A stretch of DNA of 64,000 bases from assembly GCF_024519435.1 (NCBI RefSeq), contig NZ_JALJRZ010000010.1:62001-126000 (forward strand), given 5' to 3'. Every line of letters begins with the position of its first letter. The stretch's first letter is position 1. The notes under the pieces were generated by a model. The model ran no database searches, was not told the origin of the DNA, and saw only the letters and a program-made list of their open reading frames with translations. The stretch is from Terrabacter sp. Ter38. GTDB taxonomy: Bacteria > Actinomycetota > Actinomycetes > Actinomycetales > Dermatophilaceae. Positions 9,439 to 18,092 of this stretch are shown here, one piece after another. The translations under genes and the position numbers were made by a program.

Positions 9439-10106
9439 CGACGGTGCTCATCGTCGATGACGACTTCATGGTGGCCCGCATCCATCGCGGCTTCGTCGAG
9501 CGCATCGACGGCTTCGAGGTCGTCGGCACGGCTCAGTCGGGCGAGGAGGCTCTGGCGCTGGTCGAGTCGCTCCGGCCCGACCTCGTGCTGCTCGACCTGT
9601 ACCTCCCCGACGCGTTCGGGCTCGACGTCGTCACGCGCCTGCGCGCGGCGGGGCACGCGTGCGACGTCCTCGTCATCACCGCCGCGAAGGAGGCCGATGC
9701 GGTGCGCGGCGCTGTGCGCCAGGGCGTCGTCGGCTACCTGCTCAAGCCGTTCGCCTTCGCCGACCTCGAGCAGCGACTGCGGGCGTATGCCGCCGAGCGG
9801 GCCCGTGGTCTCAGCGACGCCCCGACGCAGGAGGAGATCGACGCGGCGTTCACGTCGCAGCCGGTCGGCCGCGGCCCGGTGGCGGTCCTGCCGAAGGGCC
9901 TCAGCGCCGAGACGGCGGAGGCCGTCGAGAAGGCGCTCCGCGAGTCGAGCGAGACGCTGTCGGCGACGGAATGTGCTGAGGCCGTGGGCATCTCGCGGGT
10001 CAGTGCCCGACGCTACCTCGAGCACTTCGTGTCGTTCGGCCAGGCCGAGGTGACCCTTCGCTACGGCACGACCGGTCGCCCGGAGCGTCGCTACCGCTGG
10101 CTCTGA
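9435..10106 (+). CDS. CitB/DcuR-like response regulator
   Basis: 223 residues. A receiver domain has acidic residues D8-D10, the phospho-acceptor Asp54 in VLLDLYLPD, and the conserved lysine in LLKPFAF. It is joined to a C-terminal helix-turn-helix of the CitT/DpiA class (LSATECAEAVGISRVSARRYLEHF). ATG 9435 overlaps the kinase stop (ATGA), giving a coupled pair. Given the divergent tct operon, the natural reading is control of tricarboxylate uptake, inferred from position. The usual TctD/TctE regulators of tct operons are OmpR-type, so this CitAB-type pairing is somewhat different. Confidence 0.92.
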   Translation: MTTVLIVDDDFMVARIHRGFVERIDGFEVVGTAQSGEEALALVESLRPDLVLLDLYLPDAFGLDVVTRLRAAGHACDVLVITAAKEADAVRGAVRQGVVGYLLKPFAFADLEQRLRAYAAERARGLSDAPTQEEIDAAFTSQPVGRGPVAVLPKGLSAETAEAVEKALRESSETLSATECAEAVGISRVSARRYLEHFVSFGQAEVTLRYGTTGRPERRYRWL

Positions 10107-10125
10107 CCGCACCCGCCGACCACGC

Positions 10126-10157
10126 GCAGGGCCCCGTCCACGCGGACGGGGCCCTGC
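10126..10157. terminator. Hairpin terminator between response regulator and subtilase
   Basis: A perfect 14-bp stem (10126-10139 with 10144-10157) and 4-base loop ACGC lie between the converging response regulator and subtilase genes. It is likely to act in both directions. Confidence 0.8.
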
Positions 10158-10192
10158 GGCGTCGGTGCTCGGTGCGGTCGGACGTCCGCTCG

Positions 10193-13100
10193 TCAGCGGA
10201 CGGTGACCCGGCGCAGGGCGCTGCTCGAGCCGACGAAGGAGCCCGAACCGCGGTAGACCCACATGTAGTCGACCGATGCCGTGGGGCTGTGTGTGAACGT
10301 CACGGCGCCGGTGGAGCTCGACGTGCGCGTCGCCGTGAGGTTCCACGTGGCGGAGCCGACCCGGCGCCAGTAGAGCTGGACCGGGACGCCGGCGATGGCA
10401 CCTCCGGTGTCGCGACGGGTCAGCTTGCTGCTCACCGTGACCGTGCGACCCTTCGTCAGCGAGGTGACGGTGGACGTCATGGTCTCTGCGGTGCCCACGA
10501 GACGCGCTGACGAGGCGGCGCTGTACCTGCCCGAGCGGTCCTTGGCCCAGATGCGGAAGCTGTACGTCGTCCCCTGGCCGAGGTTGACCTTGGCGCTCAG
10601 CGTCGTGCCCGCGTAGACGGCGGTGCCGGTCGTCGGGTTGGACGGCGGGGTGGATCCCGTGGCCATCCGGATGACGTAGCGGTCGAGGTCGTTGACCGCC
10701 GGTGCCGTCCACGTCAGCGTCGCCGCGCGCAGCGCGCCGGTCACCCGGAACGCCCCGACGCCCTTCGGTGCCACGTCGACGGTGCGGAACGTCGAGGAGT
10801 ATGCCGTCGTCATCGTGGCGCTCGACGTGTCCTTCACCCCGGAGACGGTGAGGCGGTAGGGCGCGTTGTCGTAGAGCGGCGATGCCGGCCGAACCGTCGC
10901 TGTGCGCCGGGCTGCGTCGTAGGTGACCGTGGCGGGGACAGCGGATCCGTTGCGGCCATTGAGGATCCGCACGCTGGACGAGGTGACGCTCGACGGAACG
11001 ACGTCACGCGCGAAGGTCACCGTCGGGGTGTAGGTCTGCGTCATCCCCGACCCGAAGTCGCTGGGCGTCGTGCTGCGCACCCAGAGCGCGGACCCCGTCG
11101 GGACGGTCGACGCCGTCGCGTTGTGCAGCACGGCGATGCCCGAGCCCGTCTTGAGGACCGCGTCGACACGGCCGTCGCCGTCGACGTCGCCGGTCGACAG
11201 CTCGCCCTGTCGGGCGGGCCAGACAGAGTCACCGGTCGCCGTCGTGGCCGCCGCACCCACCCCGCCGCTGCTGAGGCCTGGCAGGACGGAGACGGTCGCA
11301 TTGGTGCCCGTGCCGGACGTCACGAGGTCGGTGACCCCGTCGCCGGTGACGTCGCCGGACGCCAAGGTCTCGCTGAAGGCCGGCAGGCGGTTCGTCGTGA
11401 CGGCTCCGAGGGTGCCGTCGGCTCCCTGGGCCAGGGTGCCGAGCATGGCCGGTCCGTCGAGGCTACGGATCACCACGACCACGTCTGTGCGCCTGTCGCG
11501 CGTGACGTCCACGAGCTGCAGGCCGCTCATGCTCGAGCCGTCCGGGACGGTGACGGGCGTCAGGCTGTCGCTCCATCCCGACGGGGTGTTGTGGATGACG
11601 CGTACGGCGTAGCCGCTGAGGCCGACGACGTCGGGCCGGCCGTCGCCGTCGACGTCCGCGATGGCGAGGTCGGACGTGCTGGAGTGGACGCGCAGGACCT
11701 CGGTGTAGCGTCCGTCAGCCTGGCGGATCATGATGGCCGGAGAGCCGTAGATGGTGGTCACGAGGTCGGCGTCGCCGTCGTCGTCGAGGTCTCCCGCGAC
11801 GACGTCGTGGGCCTGGGCCCCCTGCACCCCGGCCAGGTACTGGGCGTCTCCGAGCGAGCCGTCGGCACCCTGGTAGAAGACCTGAAGGCCTTGGAACGTC
11901 GCTGCCAGCACGTCGACACGGCCGTCGCCGTCGACGTCCTCGACGTCGAGCTGCTGCACCGGGGTGTCGTCGGCCGTCGGGTGGAAGGTACCGCCGTCGA
12001 GCTCGCCAGAGGCCGACTGGGCGTAGACGACGACGCCGCGGGGGACGACCTCGTCACCGTAGGCACCGAGGTTGGCGACGACGTCGTCCCGACCGTCGCC
12101 GGTGAGGTCGGCCACGGCTGTCGCCCCGTCCTGCGGGGTCGGCTGCTCGAGCCATGACGGCGCGTTGAGCGCGCGGCCGGTGTGGCGGCCGAGCGTGACG
12201 GTGTAGGGGCGGGCGTCCCGAGCACCGTTGTAGTTCTCGACCTTGATGTAGGAGGCGCCGGGGGCAGCGGTCCAGCCTGCGAGTTCCGGGCCGCCGGGGC
12301 CGTCATGGTCGCTCGACGCGACTCGCCGGAGGCCCTGGTCGTAGACGGTCACGACGGGGTCGCCGTTCTGCGGCACGCCCTCGTCGTAGGCGGCGGGCTT
12401 CACGGCGACGGACAGCGGCTGGGTCGTCGTCGTGTCGACGCGGTACCAGTCCACGTCACCTTCGACTGCGAGGGAGGCGGTGGCCGACCCGGTCAGTGGT
12501 GTCGCCCGACTGGGCAGGTCGTTGGGCTCGCCAGACCCGAGCGAGGGCAGCGCGAAGTCGGCGGCCCAGCCGCCGCCCAGCGCGTTGGCAGCATCGACGA
12601 CGCCGTAGCCCACATAGGGGTCGATGCCGCGCGGACCGGCGTCGCGAGCGCTCGAGCGCAGCCGTGCGACGACCTGAGCCGGCGTGAGGGTGGGGGACTG
12701 GGTGCGCACGAGGGCGGCCACCCCGGAGACGATCGGCGCGGAGAACGAGGTGCCGCTCGCCGTGTAGTAGTCGGCGTCGAGCCCCGTCGAGACGATGTCG
12801 AAGCCCGGTGCGGCGAGGTCGACCCAGGGGCCGAAGGTGCTGAAGTCGGTCAGTCGGGCCTGGTTGTCCGTCGCTGCGACGGCGAACGCCTCGCTGTAGG
12901 CGGCGGGATACATCGGCTCGAGGGCTCCCGAGTTGCCTGCTGCGGCGACGACGACCGCGCCCTTGCCCACGGCATACCTGATGGCCTCGTGCAGTGCGGG
13001 GCTGTCGTTCGGGCCGCCGAGCGAGAGGTTGATGACCTTGGCGCCCTTGTTGGCGGCCCACGTCACGCCCTCGATGACGTCGGTGTCGGTGCCGGAGCCG

Positions 13101-13828
13101 GCGCCGTCGAGCACCCGGACGGGCAGGATGCGCGCGTTCCATGCCACACCGGCGATGCCCAGGCCGTTGTTCGTGGCGGCGCCGATGAGCCCGGCGACCA
13201 TCGACCCGTGACCGAAGTCGTCGCTCGGTGCGCCGGCGGGGATGGAGGAGTTCGTCGTCGCGTCGTAGCCGGCGAGGACGCGGCCGGCGAGGTCGGGGTG
13301 CAGGCCGTTGACGCCGGAGTCGACGACGGCGACCACCATGCTGCTCGACCCCTTCGAGCGGTCCCAGGCGGCCGGCACGCGCACCGTCGAGAGGTACGGC
13401 TGGGAAGGGTAGCCGGGGTCGTTGGGCGTCGCGGACGCCGTGCGGACGTAGTCGAGGGTCACCTCGGCGACGGTCGGGTCCTTCTCGAGCCGGCGGGCGA
13501 GGTCGTCGGCCCGGTCGGTCGTGCGGACCGAGACGAAACCGGTGCCGGGGACGGCTTCGACGGTGCGCGCTCCACGGCCCGTGACGGCGTGGTCGCGGGT
13601 CGCCTTGGATGCGGACGTCTTGAACTTCACGAGCACCGTGTGCGGGTCGTGCGCCTGCATCTGCACGTCAGGTCGGGTCGGCCGCGGCAGGTGCTTCGTG
13701 GCGATGCCCTGGTCCGGTCGCGCGGTGGGCGACGGGGCCGCGTCGGCGCCCGCGGAAGTGGCGAGGAGCGTGACGGGCGCGACGAGCGCAAGCGTCAGGG
13801 CAGCGGCGAACGGCCGGCGTGTGAACAT
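10193..13828 (-). CDS. Secreted subtilisin-like serine protease with FG-GAP repeat region
   Basis: 1211 residues with a signal peptide (MFTRRPFAAALTLALVAPVTLLATSAGADA). An inhibitor-like propeptide (about 60-130, HTVLVKFKTSASK...) precedes an S8 peptidase domain (about 140-420) with Asp170 (VAVVDSGVNG), His207 (FGHGSMVAG), oxyanion Asn299 and Ser361 (SGTSFSAPIV). A PPC-like domain follows. Residues about 570-860 carry seven Dx(D/N)xDG-type loops (LTGDGRDD, DVDGDGRVD, DLDDDGDAD, DVDGDGRPD, DVTRDRRTD, DVTGDGVTD, DVDGDGRVD), as in FG-GAP/VCBS beta-propellers. An Ig-like SbsA-type domain, a fibronectin III-like domain and a beta-rich tail complete it. No LPxTG or membrane anchor is seen, so it is probably released. 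It is monocistronic and divergent from the small intergenic region at 13.9 kb. The substrate is unknown. Confidence 0.93.
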   Translation of the reverse strand: MFTRRPFAAALTLALVAPVTLLATSAGADAAPSPTARPDQGIATKHLPRPTRPDVQMQAHDPHTVLVKFKTSASKATRDHAVTGRGARTVEAVPGTGFVSVRTTDRADDLARRLEKDPTVAEVTLDYVRTASATPNDPGYPSQPYLSTVRVPAAWDRSKGSSSMVVAVVDSGVNGLHPDLAGRVLAGYDATTNSSIPAGAPSDDFGHGSMVAGLIGAATNNGLGIAGVAWNARILPVRVLDGAGSGTDTDVIEGVTWAANKGAKVINLSLGGPNDSPALHEAIRYAVGKGAVVVAAAGNSGALEPMYPAAYSEAFAVAATDNQARLTDFSTFGPWVDLAAPGFDIVSTGLDADYYTASGTSFSAPIVSGVAALVRTQSPTLTPAQVVARLRSSARDAGPRGIDPYVGYGVVDAANALGGGWAADFALPSLGSGEPNDLPSRATPLTGSATASLAVEGDVDWYRVDTTTTQPLSVAVKPAAYDEGVPQNGDPVVTVYDQGLRRVASSDHDGPGGPELAGWTAAPGASYIKVENYNGARDARPYTVTLGRHTGRALNAPSWLEQPTPQDGATAVADLTGDGRDDVVANLGAYGDEVVPRGVVVYAQSASGELDGGTFHPTADDTPVQQLDVEDVDGDGRVDVLAATFQGLQVFYQGADGSLGDAQYLAGVQGAQAHDVVAGDLDDDGDADLVTTIYGSPAIMIRQADGRYTEVLRVHSSTSDLAIADVDGDGRPDVVGLSGYAVRVIHNTPSGWSDSLTPVTVPDGSSMSGLQLVDVTRDRRTDVVVVIRSLDGPAMLGTLAQGADGTLGAVTTNRLPAFSETLASGDVTGDGVTDLVTSGTGTNATVSVLPGLSSGGVGAAATTATGDSVWPARQGELSTGDVDGDGRVDAVLKTGSGIAVLHNATASTVPTGSALWVRSTTPSDFGSGMTQTYTPTVTFARDVVPSSVTSSSVRILNGRNGSAVPATVTYDAARRTATVRPASPLYDNAPYRLTVSGVKDTSSATMTTAYSSTFRTVDVAPKGVGAFRVTGALRAATLTWTAPAVNDLDRYVIRMATGSTPPSNPTTGTAVYAGTTLSAKVNLGQGTTYSFRIWAKDRSGRYSAASSARLVGTAETMTSTVTSLTKGRTVTVSSKLTRRDTGGAIAGVPVQLYWRRVGSATWNLTATRTSSSTGAVTFTHSPTASVDYMWVYRGSGSFVGSSSALRRVTVR

Positions 13829-14095
13829 GGAGGAGCCCCTGTGAGAAGTGGCGGTGCGAGCGCATCATGACAGAGCAGGAGGTACCGCATGTCCCGAATG
13901 CACCGACATCTGCACGCACCCGCACCCTCCGCGAACCACGCGTCACACGCGTACTGAGGCGCACGGCATACGCCATCGGTCGGGTGCGTGTGCCGTGTGC
14001 TGACGTGGGCGGGTTCGGGGCGGCCCGCCGACCACAGGGGAAGATCGGCGGGCCGCTTCGCGGGCACCCACTTCGGGTGCGGCTGGTGGGGGGCG
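13829..14095. other. Gap between subtilase and FMN-binding gene, with hairpin and motif
   Basis: No gene is seen in these 267 bases. An 11-bp inverted repeat, arms 14021-14031 and 14045-14055, lies downstream of the minus-strand FMN-binding gene and probably terminates it. One copy of the extended motif ACGGCATACGCCATC sits at 13963-13977. The subtilase promoter must lie near 13830-13900; I cannot place it with confidence. Confidence 0.6.
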
Positions 14096-14626
14096 TCAGC
14101 CCAGGTGGGCGGCGTCGATCGCCGACTGGAGGCTCTGCTGGTAGGCCTCGCTCGTGTAGGTGGCACCGCTGACGACGTCGATCTGCGCCGACTGCGCGGC
14201 GAGCGCCTCCTGCCGGAGGGTCGGGGCTGCGCCGGCGCTGATCGACACGGACGTGCCGGAGCTGTCGGTCAGCTGGAGGGCGTGGACGTTGGTGATCTTC
14301 GTGCCCGTGAAGCTGACTCGCACCTGCACGGAGCCGTACTGCGTCCCGACGACGGCGCCGTCGACGGTGCCCGAGCGCGGGGCCGCGGGGGCTTTCTTGG
14401 CCGCGGCGGACGTCGCGGGACTGCTGGACGTCTTGGCGGCGCGGGAGGGCTTCGAGCTGCCGGACGGCTTCGGCGGCGCGGCGGCGACCGGGGTGCCGGC
14501 CTTGGCGGACGACAGGACGTGGACGCCCGTGACGGCGGAGTGCTTCGGCGCCAGGCCGGTGGCCCAGGACGCGCTGAGGGTGACGATGCCGGCCAGGCCG
14601 ACGAGGGCGGTCGTTGCCTTCCTCAC
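14096..14626 (-). CDS. FMN-binding domain protein (covalent flavin carrier)
   Basis: 176 residues. An N-terminal membrane or signal segment (ATTALVGLAGIVTLSASWATG) and a Ser/Ala/Pro/Lys-rich linker (about 45-85) precede a C-terminal FMN_bind domain. It contains DVVSGATYTSEAY, which fits the D-x-x-(S/T)-G-A-T consensus where ApbE attaches FMN to the threonine. It is therefore probably an extracytoplasmic one-electron carrier. GTG 14626 overlaps the stop of the membrane reductase (GTGA), preceded by GAAAGG. Partnering with that reductase suggests a transmembrane electron route from NAD(P)H. No ApbE flavin transferase is visible in this window, so modification would need a gene elsewhere. Confidence 0.88.
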   Translation of the reverse strand: MRKATTALVGLAGIVTLSASWATGLAPKHSAVTGVHVLSSAKAGTPVAAAPPKPSGSSKPSRAAKTSSSPATSAAAKKAPAAPRSGTVDGAVVGTQYGSVQVRVSFTGTKITNVHALQLTDSSGTSVSISAGAAPTLRQEALAAQSAQIDVVSGATYTSEAYQQSLQSAIDAAHLG

Positions 14627-16101
14627 CAGGAGAACCTTTCGTCGTGGATGTGGGCCTTGGGGATGCCGCCCTCGAGGAGGCTGCGGTGGACGAGGTTCAT
14701 CCAGCCGCCGGGGCCGCAGAGGTAGGCCTCGTGCCGGCGCAGCTCCGGGACGAGCTCGGCGAGCCGCTCGGCGTCGGGGACGGGCCTCCCGCCGGAGTGG
14801 TCGGGCGGCAGCCACGAGCCACCCACCGGCGGGCCCACGAGGAGGAGCAGCTGGTGGCCGCCGACGGCCGTGAGGTGCTCGAGCTCGTGCCGCAGCGCGA
14901 GCTGCGACTCGTCGTTGGCGCGGTAGACGACGGTGACGTCGCCGGGGCCGGCGTGACCGTGGCGCACGAGCTCCTCGAGGATCGAGCGGACCGGTGTGAC
15001 ACCGATGCCGGCGGCGAGGAGCAGGACACGGCGGCGGACGCGCTGGCGGGAGGTGAAGGCGCCGTAGGGGCCCTCGAAGAGGACGCGCGTGCCGGGTCGC
15101 AGGTGGGCCAGGCGGCTCGAGTGGTCGCCGAGCTCGCGCACCGTGATGCGCAGGCGGCGGCCGTCGGGCGCGCTCGAGATCGACCACGGGTGGGCGGTCG
15201 CGAGCAGGCGCGGGCTGACGAAGCGCCAGTTGAGGTACTGCCCGGCTCGCACCGGGAGGCGGTCGAGGTGACGGCCCTTCATCCACACGGACCAGACGCC
15301 GGGGGCCTCCTCGACGACCTCGGTGACGCGCAGGTCGTGGCGCAGGCTGCGGGCGACGGGGACGAGCACACGCCACCAGAGGACGCTGGCCGCGACGATG
15401 ACGAAGAGGGTCCACCAGTAGGTGCGCACCCACTGCGAGGCGGTGAAGTCCGAGCCGACCGACAGCTCATGTGGCACCGCGAGGACGACGGCGGCATACG
15501 CGGTCAGGTGCACGAGGTGCCACCACTCGTAGGACAGGCGCCGGCGGGCGATGCTGACCGACGTCACCGCGATGACGACGAGCAGGGCCGTGGCGATGAA
15601 GGCGAAGAGGAGGTCGCTGCCACCGGTGAGGAGCCGGAACGACTCGACGACCGGAGCGAAGGGGCCGTGCAGGTCGTCGCGCGCGGCGTAGCCGAGGACG
15701 ATGGCGCCGACGTGGACGAGCACGAGCGGCACGGTGATGCGGCCGAGGATGCGGTGCGCCTTGAGGGCCCGGTCCATCCCGTAGACACGGTCGATCCACG
15801 GCACGCGCGCGGCGAGGAGGAGCTGGATGAGCAGCAGGTCCATCGCGACGAGGCCGGTGAGGCGCCCGACGGCGATGAGCGTGGTGCCGCCCGTGCCGGC
15901 GACCAGGTCATGGCTGCCTCCGCCGAGGAGGAACTGCGCCACGACGGCGAGCAGGCTCGCGATGGCGAGGGTCTCGAGGAGGTCGCCGGTGCGGGCCTGC
16001 CAGCGGCGGAAGTCCGCGCCGGCGCGCAGGGCACGACGGACCCGGCTCGGGGTCCCACGGTGTGGTGCGATGGTGGTGCTCACGTAGACGATGGTGGTCA
16101 C
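14623..16101 (-). CDS. Ferric reductase-like transmembrane oxidoreductase
   Basis: 492 residues. The N-terminal half has six or so membrane segments of the ferric-reductase/NOX type, with histidines suited to haem (KAHRILGRITVPLVLVHVG and EWWHLVHLTAYAAVVLAVPHE). The C-terminal half is a ferredoxin-NADP reductase module: FAD motif RAGQYLNWRF...ATAHPWSISSAP, NAD(P) motif LLLAAGIGVTPVRSILEEL, and terminal YLCGPGGWMNLVHRSLLEGG. It should move electrons from cytoplasmic NAD(P)H through haem to the outer face. It is coupled by GTGA overlap to the FMN-binding protein and divergent from an OmpR-type two-component pair, which probably regulates it. The start is GTG 16101; GTG 16083 is possible. Confidence 0.9.
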   Translation of the reverse strand: MTTIVYVSTTIAPHRGTPSRVRRALRAGADFRRWQARTGDLLETLAIASLLAVVAQFLLGGGSHDLVAGTGGTTLIAVGRLTGLVAMDLLLIQLLLAARVPWIDRVYGMDRALKAHRILGRITVPLVLVHVGAIVLGYAARDDLHGPFAPVVESFRLLTGGSDLLFAFIATALLVVIAVTSVSIARRRLSYEWWHLVHLTAYAAVVLAVPHELSVGSDFTASQWVRTYWWTLFVIVAASVLWWRVLVPVARSLRHDLRVTEVVEEAPGVWSVWMKGRHLDRLPVRAGQYLNWRFVSPRLLATAHPWSISSAPDGRRLRITVRELGDHSSRLAHLRPGTRVLFEGPYGAFTSRQRVRRRVLLLAAGIGVTPVRSILEELVRHGHAGPGDVTVVYRANDESQLALRHELEHLTAVGGHQLLLLVGPPVGGSWLPPDHSGGRPVPDAERLAELVPELRRHEAYLCGPGGWMNLVHRSLLEGGIPKAHIHDERFSW

Positions 16102-16144
16102 GTGATCTCAGAAAGTTATGAGACGGGAAGGGAAGGCTCGGGCC

Positions 16145-16816
16145 ATGACCGCGTCGCCGATCCGCCCACGACTGCTGCTCGTCGAGGACGACCCCGACCT
16201 CTCGCAGATGCTCACCGAGCTGCTCGGCGAGGAGGGGTATGCCGTCACGGCCGTTCGTGACGGACAGGCGGGGCTCCACCGTGGCCTCGTCGACGACTGG
16301 GACGTGCTCCTCGTCGACCGCGGGCTGCCGGGCATCGAGGGGGTCGACCTCGTGACGCGCCTGCGCTCGCGGGGCCTGACGGCGCCGGTCCTCTTCCTGA
16401 CGGCGCGAGGGACCGTGGCCGACCGCGTCGAGGGTCTCGATGCCGGCGCGCAGGACTACGTCGTCAAGCCCTTCGACGTCGACGAGGTGCTGGCGCGCCT
16501 GAGGGCCCTGCTGCGCCCGACGGGTGGCGCGGCCGGGGAGCTCGCCGTCGGCGGCCGACGGCTCGTCGTCGCGGAGCAGCGGGTCATCGGGGGTGACGGC
16601 GAGGTCATGCTGTCGGGCCGCGAGGCCCGCCTGCTCGAGACGCTGGCGCGCCGGCCCACGCGGGTCTTCACGCGGGACGAGCTGCTCGTCGCGGCCTTCG
16701 ACAACGCCGACACGCTCGGCGCCGTCGACATGTACGTCTACTACCTGCGCCGCAAGCTCGGGAAGTCCGTCGTCGAGACCGTGCACGGGGTCGGCTACCG
16801 GCTCGGGGCCCCGTGA
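16145..16816 (+). CDS. OmpR/PhoB-family response regulator
   Basis: 223 residues. A receiver domain has the acidic pocket VEDDPD, phospho-acceptor Asp58 (LLVDRGLPG) and Lys in VVKPFDV. A winged-helix DNA-binding domain follows (LSGREARLLETLARRPTRVFTRDELL ... VETVHGVGYRLG). ATG 16145 is preceded by AAGGGAAGG at 16129-16137, about seven bases upstream; the earlier in-frame ATG 16118 has no such site. It shares the 43-base divergent gap with the ferric reductase gene, and its stop overlaps the kinase start (TGATG). Redox or metal control is inferred from that position. Confidence 0.93.
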   Translation: MTASPIRPRLLLVEDDPDLSQMLTELLGEEGYAVTAVRDGQAGLHRGLVDDWDVLLVDRGLPGIEGVDLVTRLRSRGLTAPVLFLTARGTVADRVEGLDAGAQDYVVKPFDVDEVLARLRALLRPTGGAAGELAVGGRRLVVAEQRVIGGDGEVMLSGREARLLETLARRPTRVFTRDELLVAAFDNADTLGAVDMYVYYLRRKLGKSVVETVHGVGYRLGAP

Positions 16817-18072
16817 TGGGTCGGCGCTCGCGAGCGGCCCTGGGGGAGGATGACCCGCTGCGGCGGGCCTCGCGGTCGGTGGCTCTCCGTGTCGGCGCCA
16901 CGACGGCGCTCGTCGTGCTGCTCGCCATCATCGGCACGGCCGTGCTCTTCGATCGGCAGCAGCTCGCCGAGATCCGCGGGCGCACCGAGACCACGGCCCG
17001 GACGGCCGACGACGTCGTCGACGCGCCACCCGGGACGTGGCTCGTCAAGGTGACCGACTCCGGTCACGAGGCGACGCGGTCGATGCCGGCCGGGCTGGCA
17101 GCCGCGGCCTCGGCCGTGGATCCGGACGTGTCGGGGCCGACGAGCATCACCGCCGACGGGCGGTCGTGGCCGGCGTGGGTGGACCAACGCGAAGGGGTGC
17201 GCTACGTCGCGGTCTACGACATCCGCCTGCACACCGGCGAGGAGCAGCGACTGCTCGTGTCGACCGCGGCGGCCGGAGTGGTGGGGGTGCTCCTGGCTGC
17301 GCTGACCGGACTGTTGGCGGGGCGGCGCGCGGTGCGGCCGCTGGGCGAGGCGATGGAGCTGCAGCGCCAGTTCGTCGCCGATGCCTCACACGAGCTGCGC
17401 ACGCCCTTGGCCGTCATCAGCACTCGGGCGCAGATGCTGCGCCGTCACGTGGCCGCGGATGCTGCCGCCGCCGGCGGCGGGGACTCCGCGGCGGTGCGCC
17501 GGCTGGCCGAGGTCGACCAGCTCGTCCACGACACCGAGGCCATGGCCGACGTCGTGTCCGACCTGCTGCTCTCGGCGCAGCTCGAGCACGTCGACGAGGT
17601 CGCGGAGCGGGTCGACCTGGGTTCCCTCGCCGCGGAGGTCGTCACGTCGCTCATGCCCTACGCCGCGGACCACGGGGTGACGCTCGTCGACGAGGCTTCG
17701 GAGGCTGGGGTCTGTGTCGTGGAGGGGGTGCGGCCGAGCCTACGTCGCTCGGTGCTGGCGCTCGTCGACAACGCGATCGCCCACTCCGAGAAGGGGACCC
17801 AGGTCGAGGTGCGGTCGAGTGTCGAGGACGGTCACGTGCGGGTCGACGTCGTCGACCACGGCGACGGGGTGGACGCCGCCGACGTCGAGCACCTGTCGAG
17901 ACGCTTTTCCCGCGGTGGCAGCGGCGGCGGGTCAGGCGGTCGCCGCGTCGGTCTCGGGCTGGCGCTCGTGACCCAGATCGTCCGGTCGCACGGTGGCCGA
18001 ATGGACGTGGCCGAGACCCCCGGTGGCGGAGCGACCTTCACGCTGCTCATCCCCGCTGCTGCCGCCGACTGA
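16816..18072 (+). CDS. Two-component sensor histidine kinase (HisKA type)
   Basis: 418 residues. One membrane helix near the N-terminus (VGATTALVVLLAIIGTAVLF), an extracytoplasmic sensor region of about 90 residues and a second helix (LLVSTAAAGVVGVLLAALTGLLAG) lead to a HisKA domain with H192 in DASHELRTPLAV. The HATPase domain shows LVDNAIAHSEKG, DHGDGV, FSRGGSGGGSGGRRVGLGLALV. A second ATG-type start possibility is GTG 16813. It forms a coupled pair with the OmpR regulator. No recognised sensor fold tells the signal. Confidence 0.92.
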   Translation: MGRRSRAALGEDDPLRRASRSVALRVGATTALVVLLAIIGTAVLFDRQQLAEIRGRTETTARTADDVVDAPPGTWLVKVTDSGHEATRSMPAGLAAAASAVDPDVSGPTSITADGRSWPAWVDQREGVRYVAVYDIRLHTGEEQRLLVSTAAAGVVGVLLAALTGLLAGRRAVRPLGEAMELQRQFVADASHELRTPLAVISTRAQMLRRHVAADAAAAGGGDSAAVRRLAEVDQLVHDTEAMADVVSDLLLSAQLEHVDEVAERVDLGSLAAEVVTSLMPYAADHGVTLVDEASEAGVCVVEGVRPSLRRSVLALVDNAIAHSEKGTQVEVRSSVEDGHVRVDVVDHGDGVDAADVEHLSRRFSRGGSGGGSGGRRVGLGLALVTQIVRSHGGRMDVAETPGGGATFTLLIPAAAAD

Positions 18073-18092
18073 GCCGTCCGCCTGCAGGCTCG

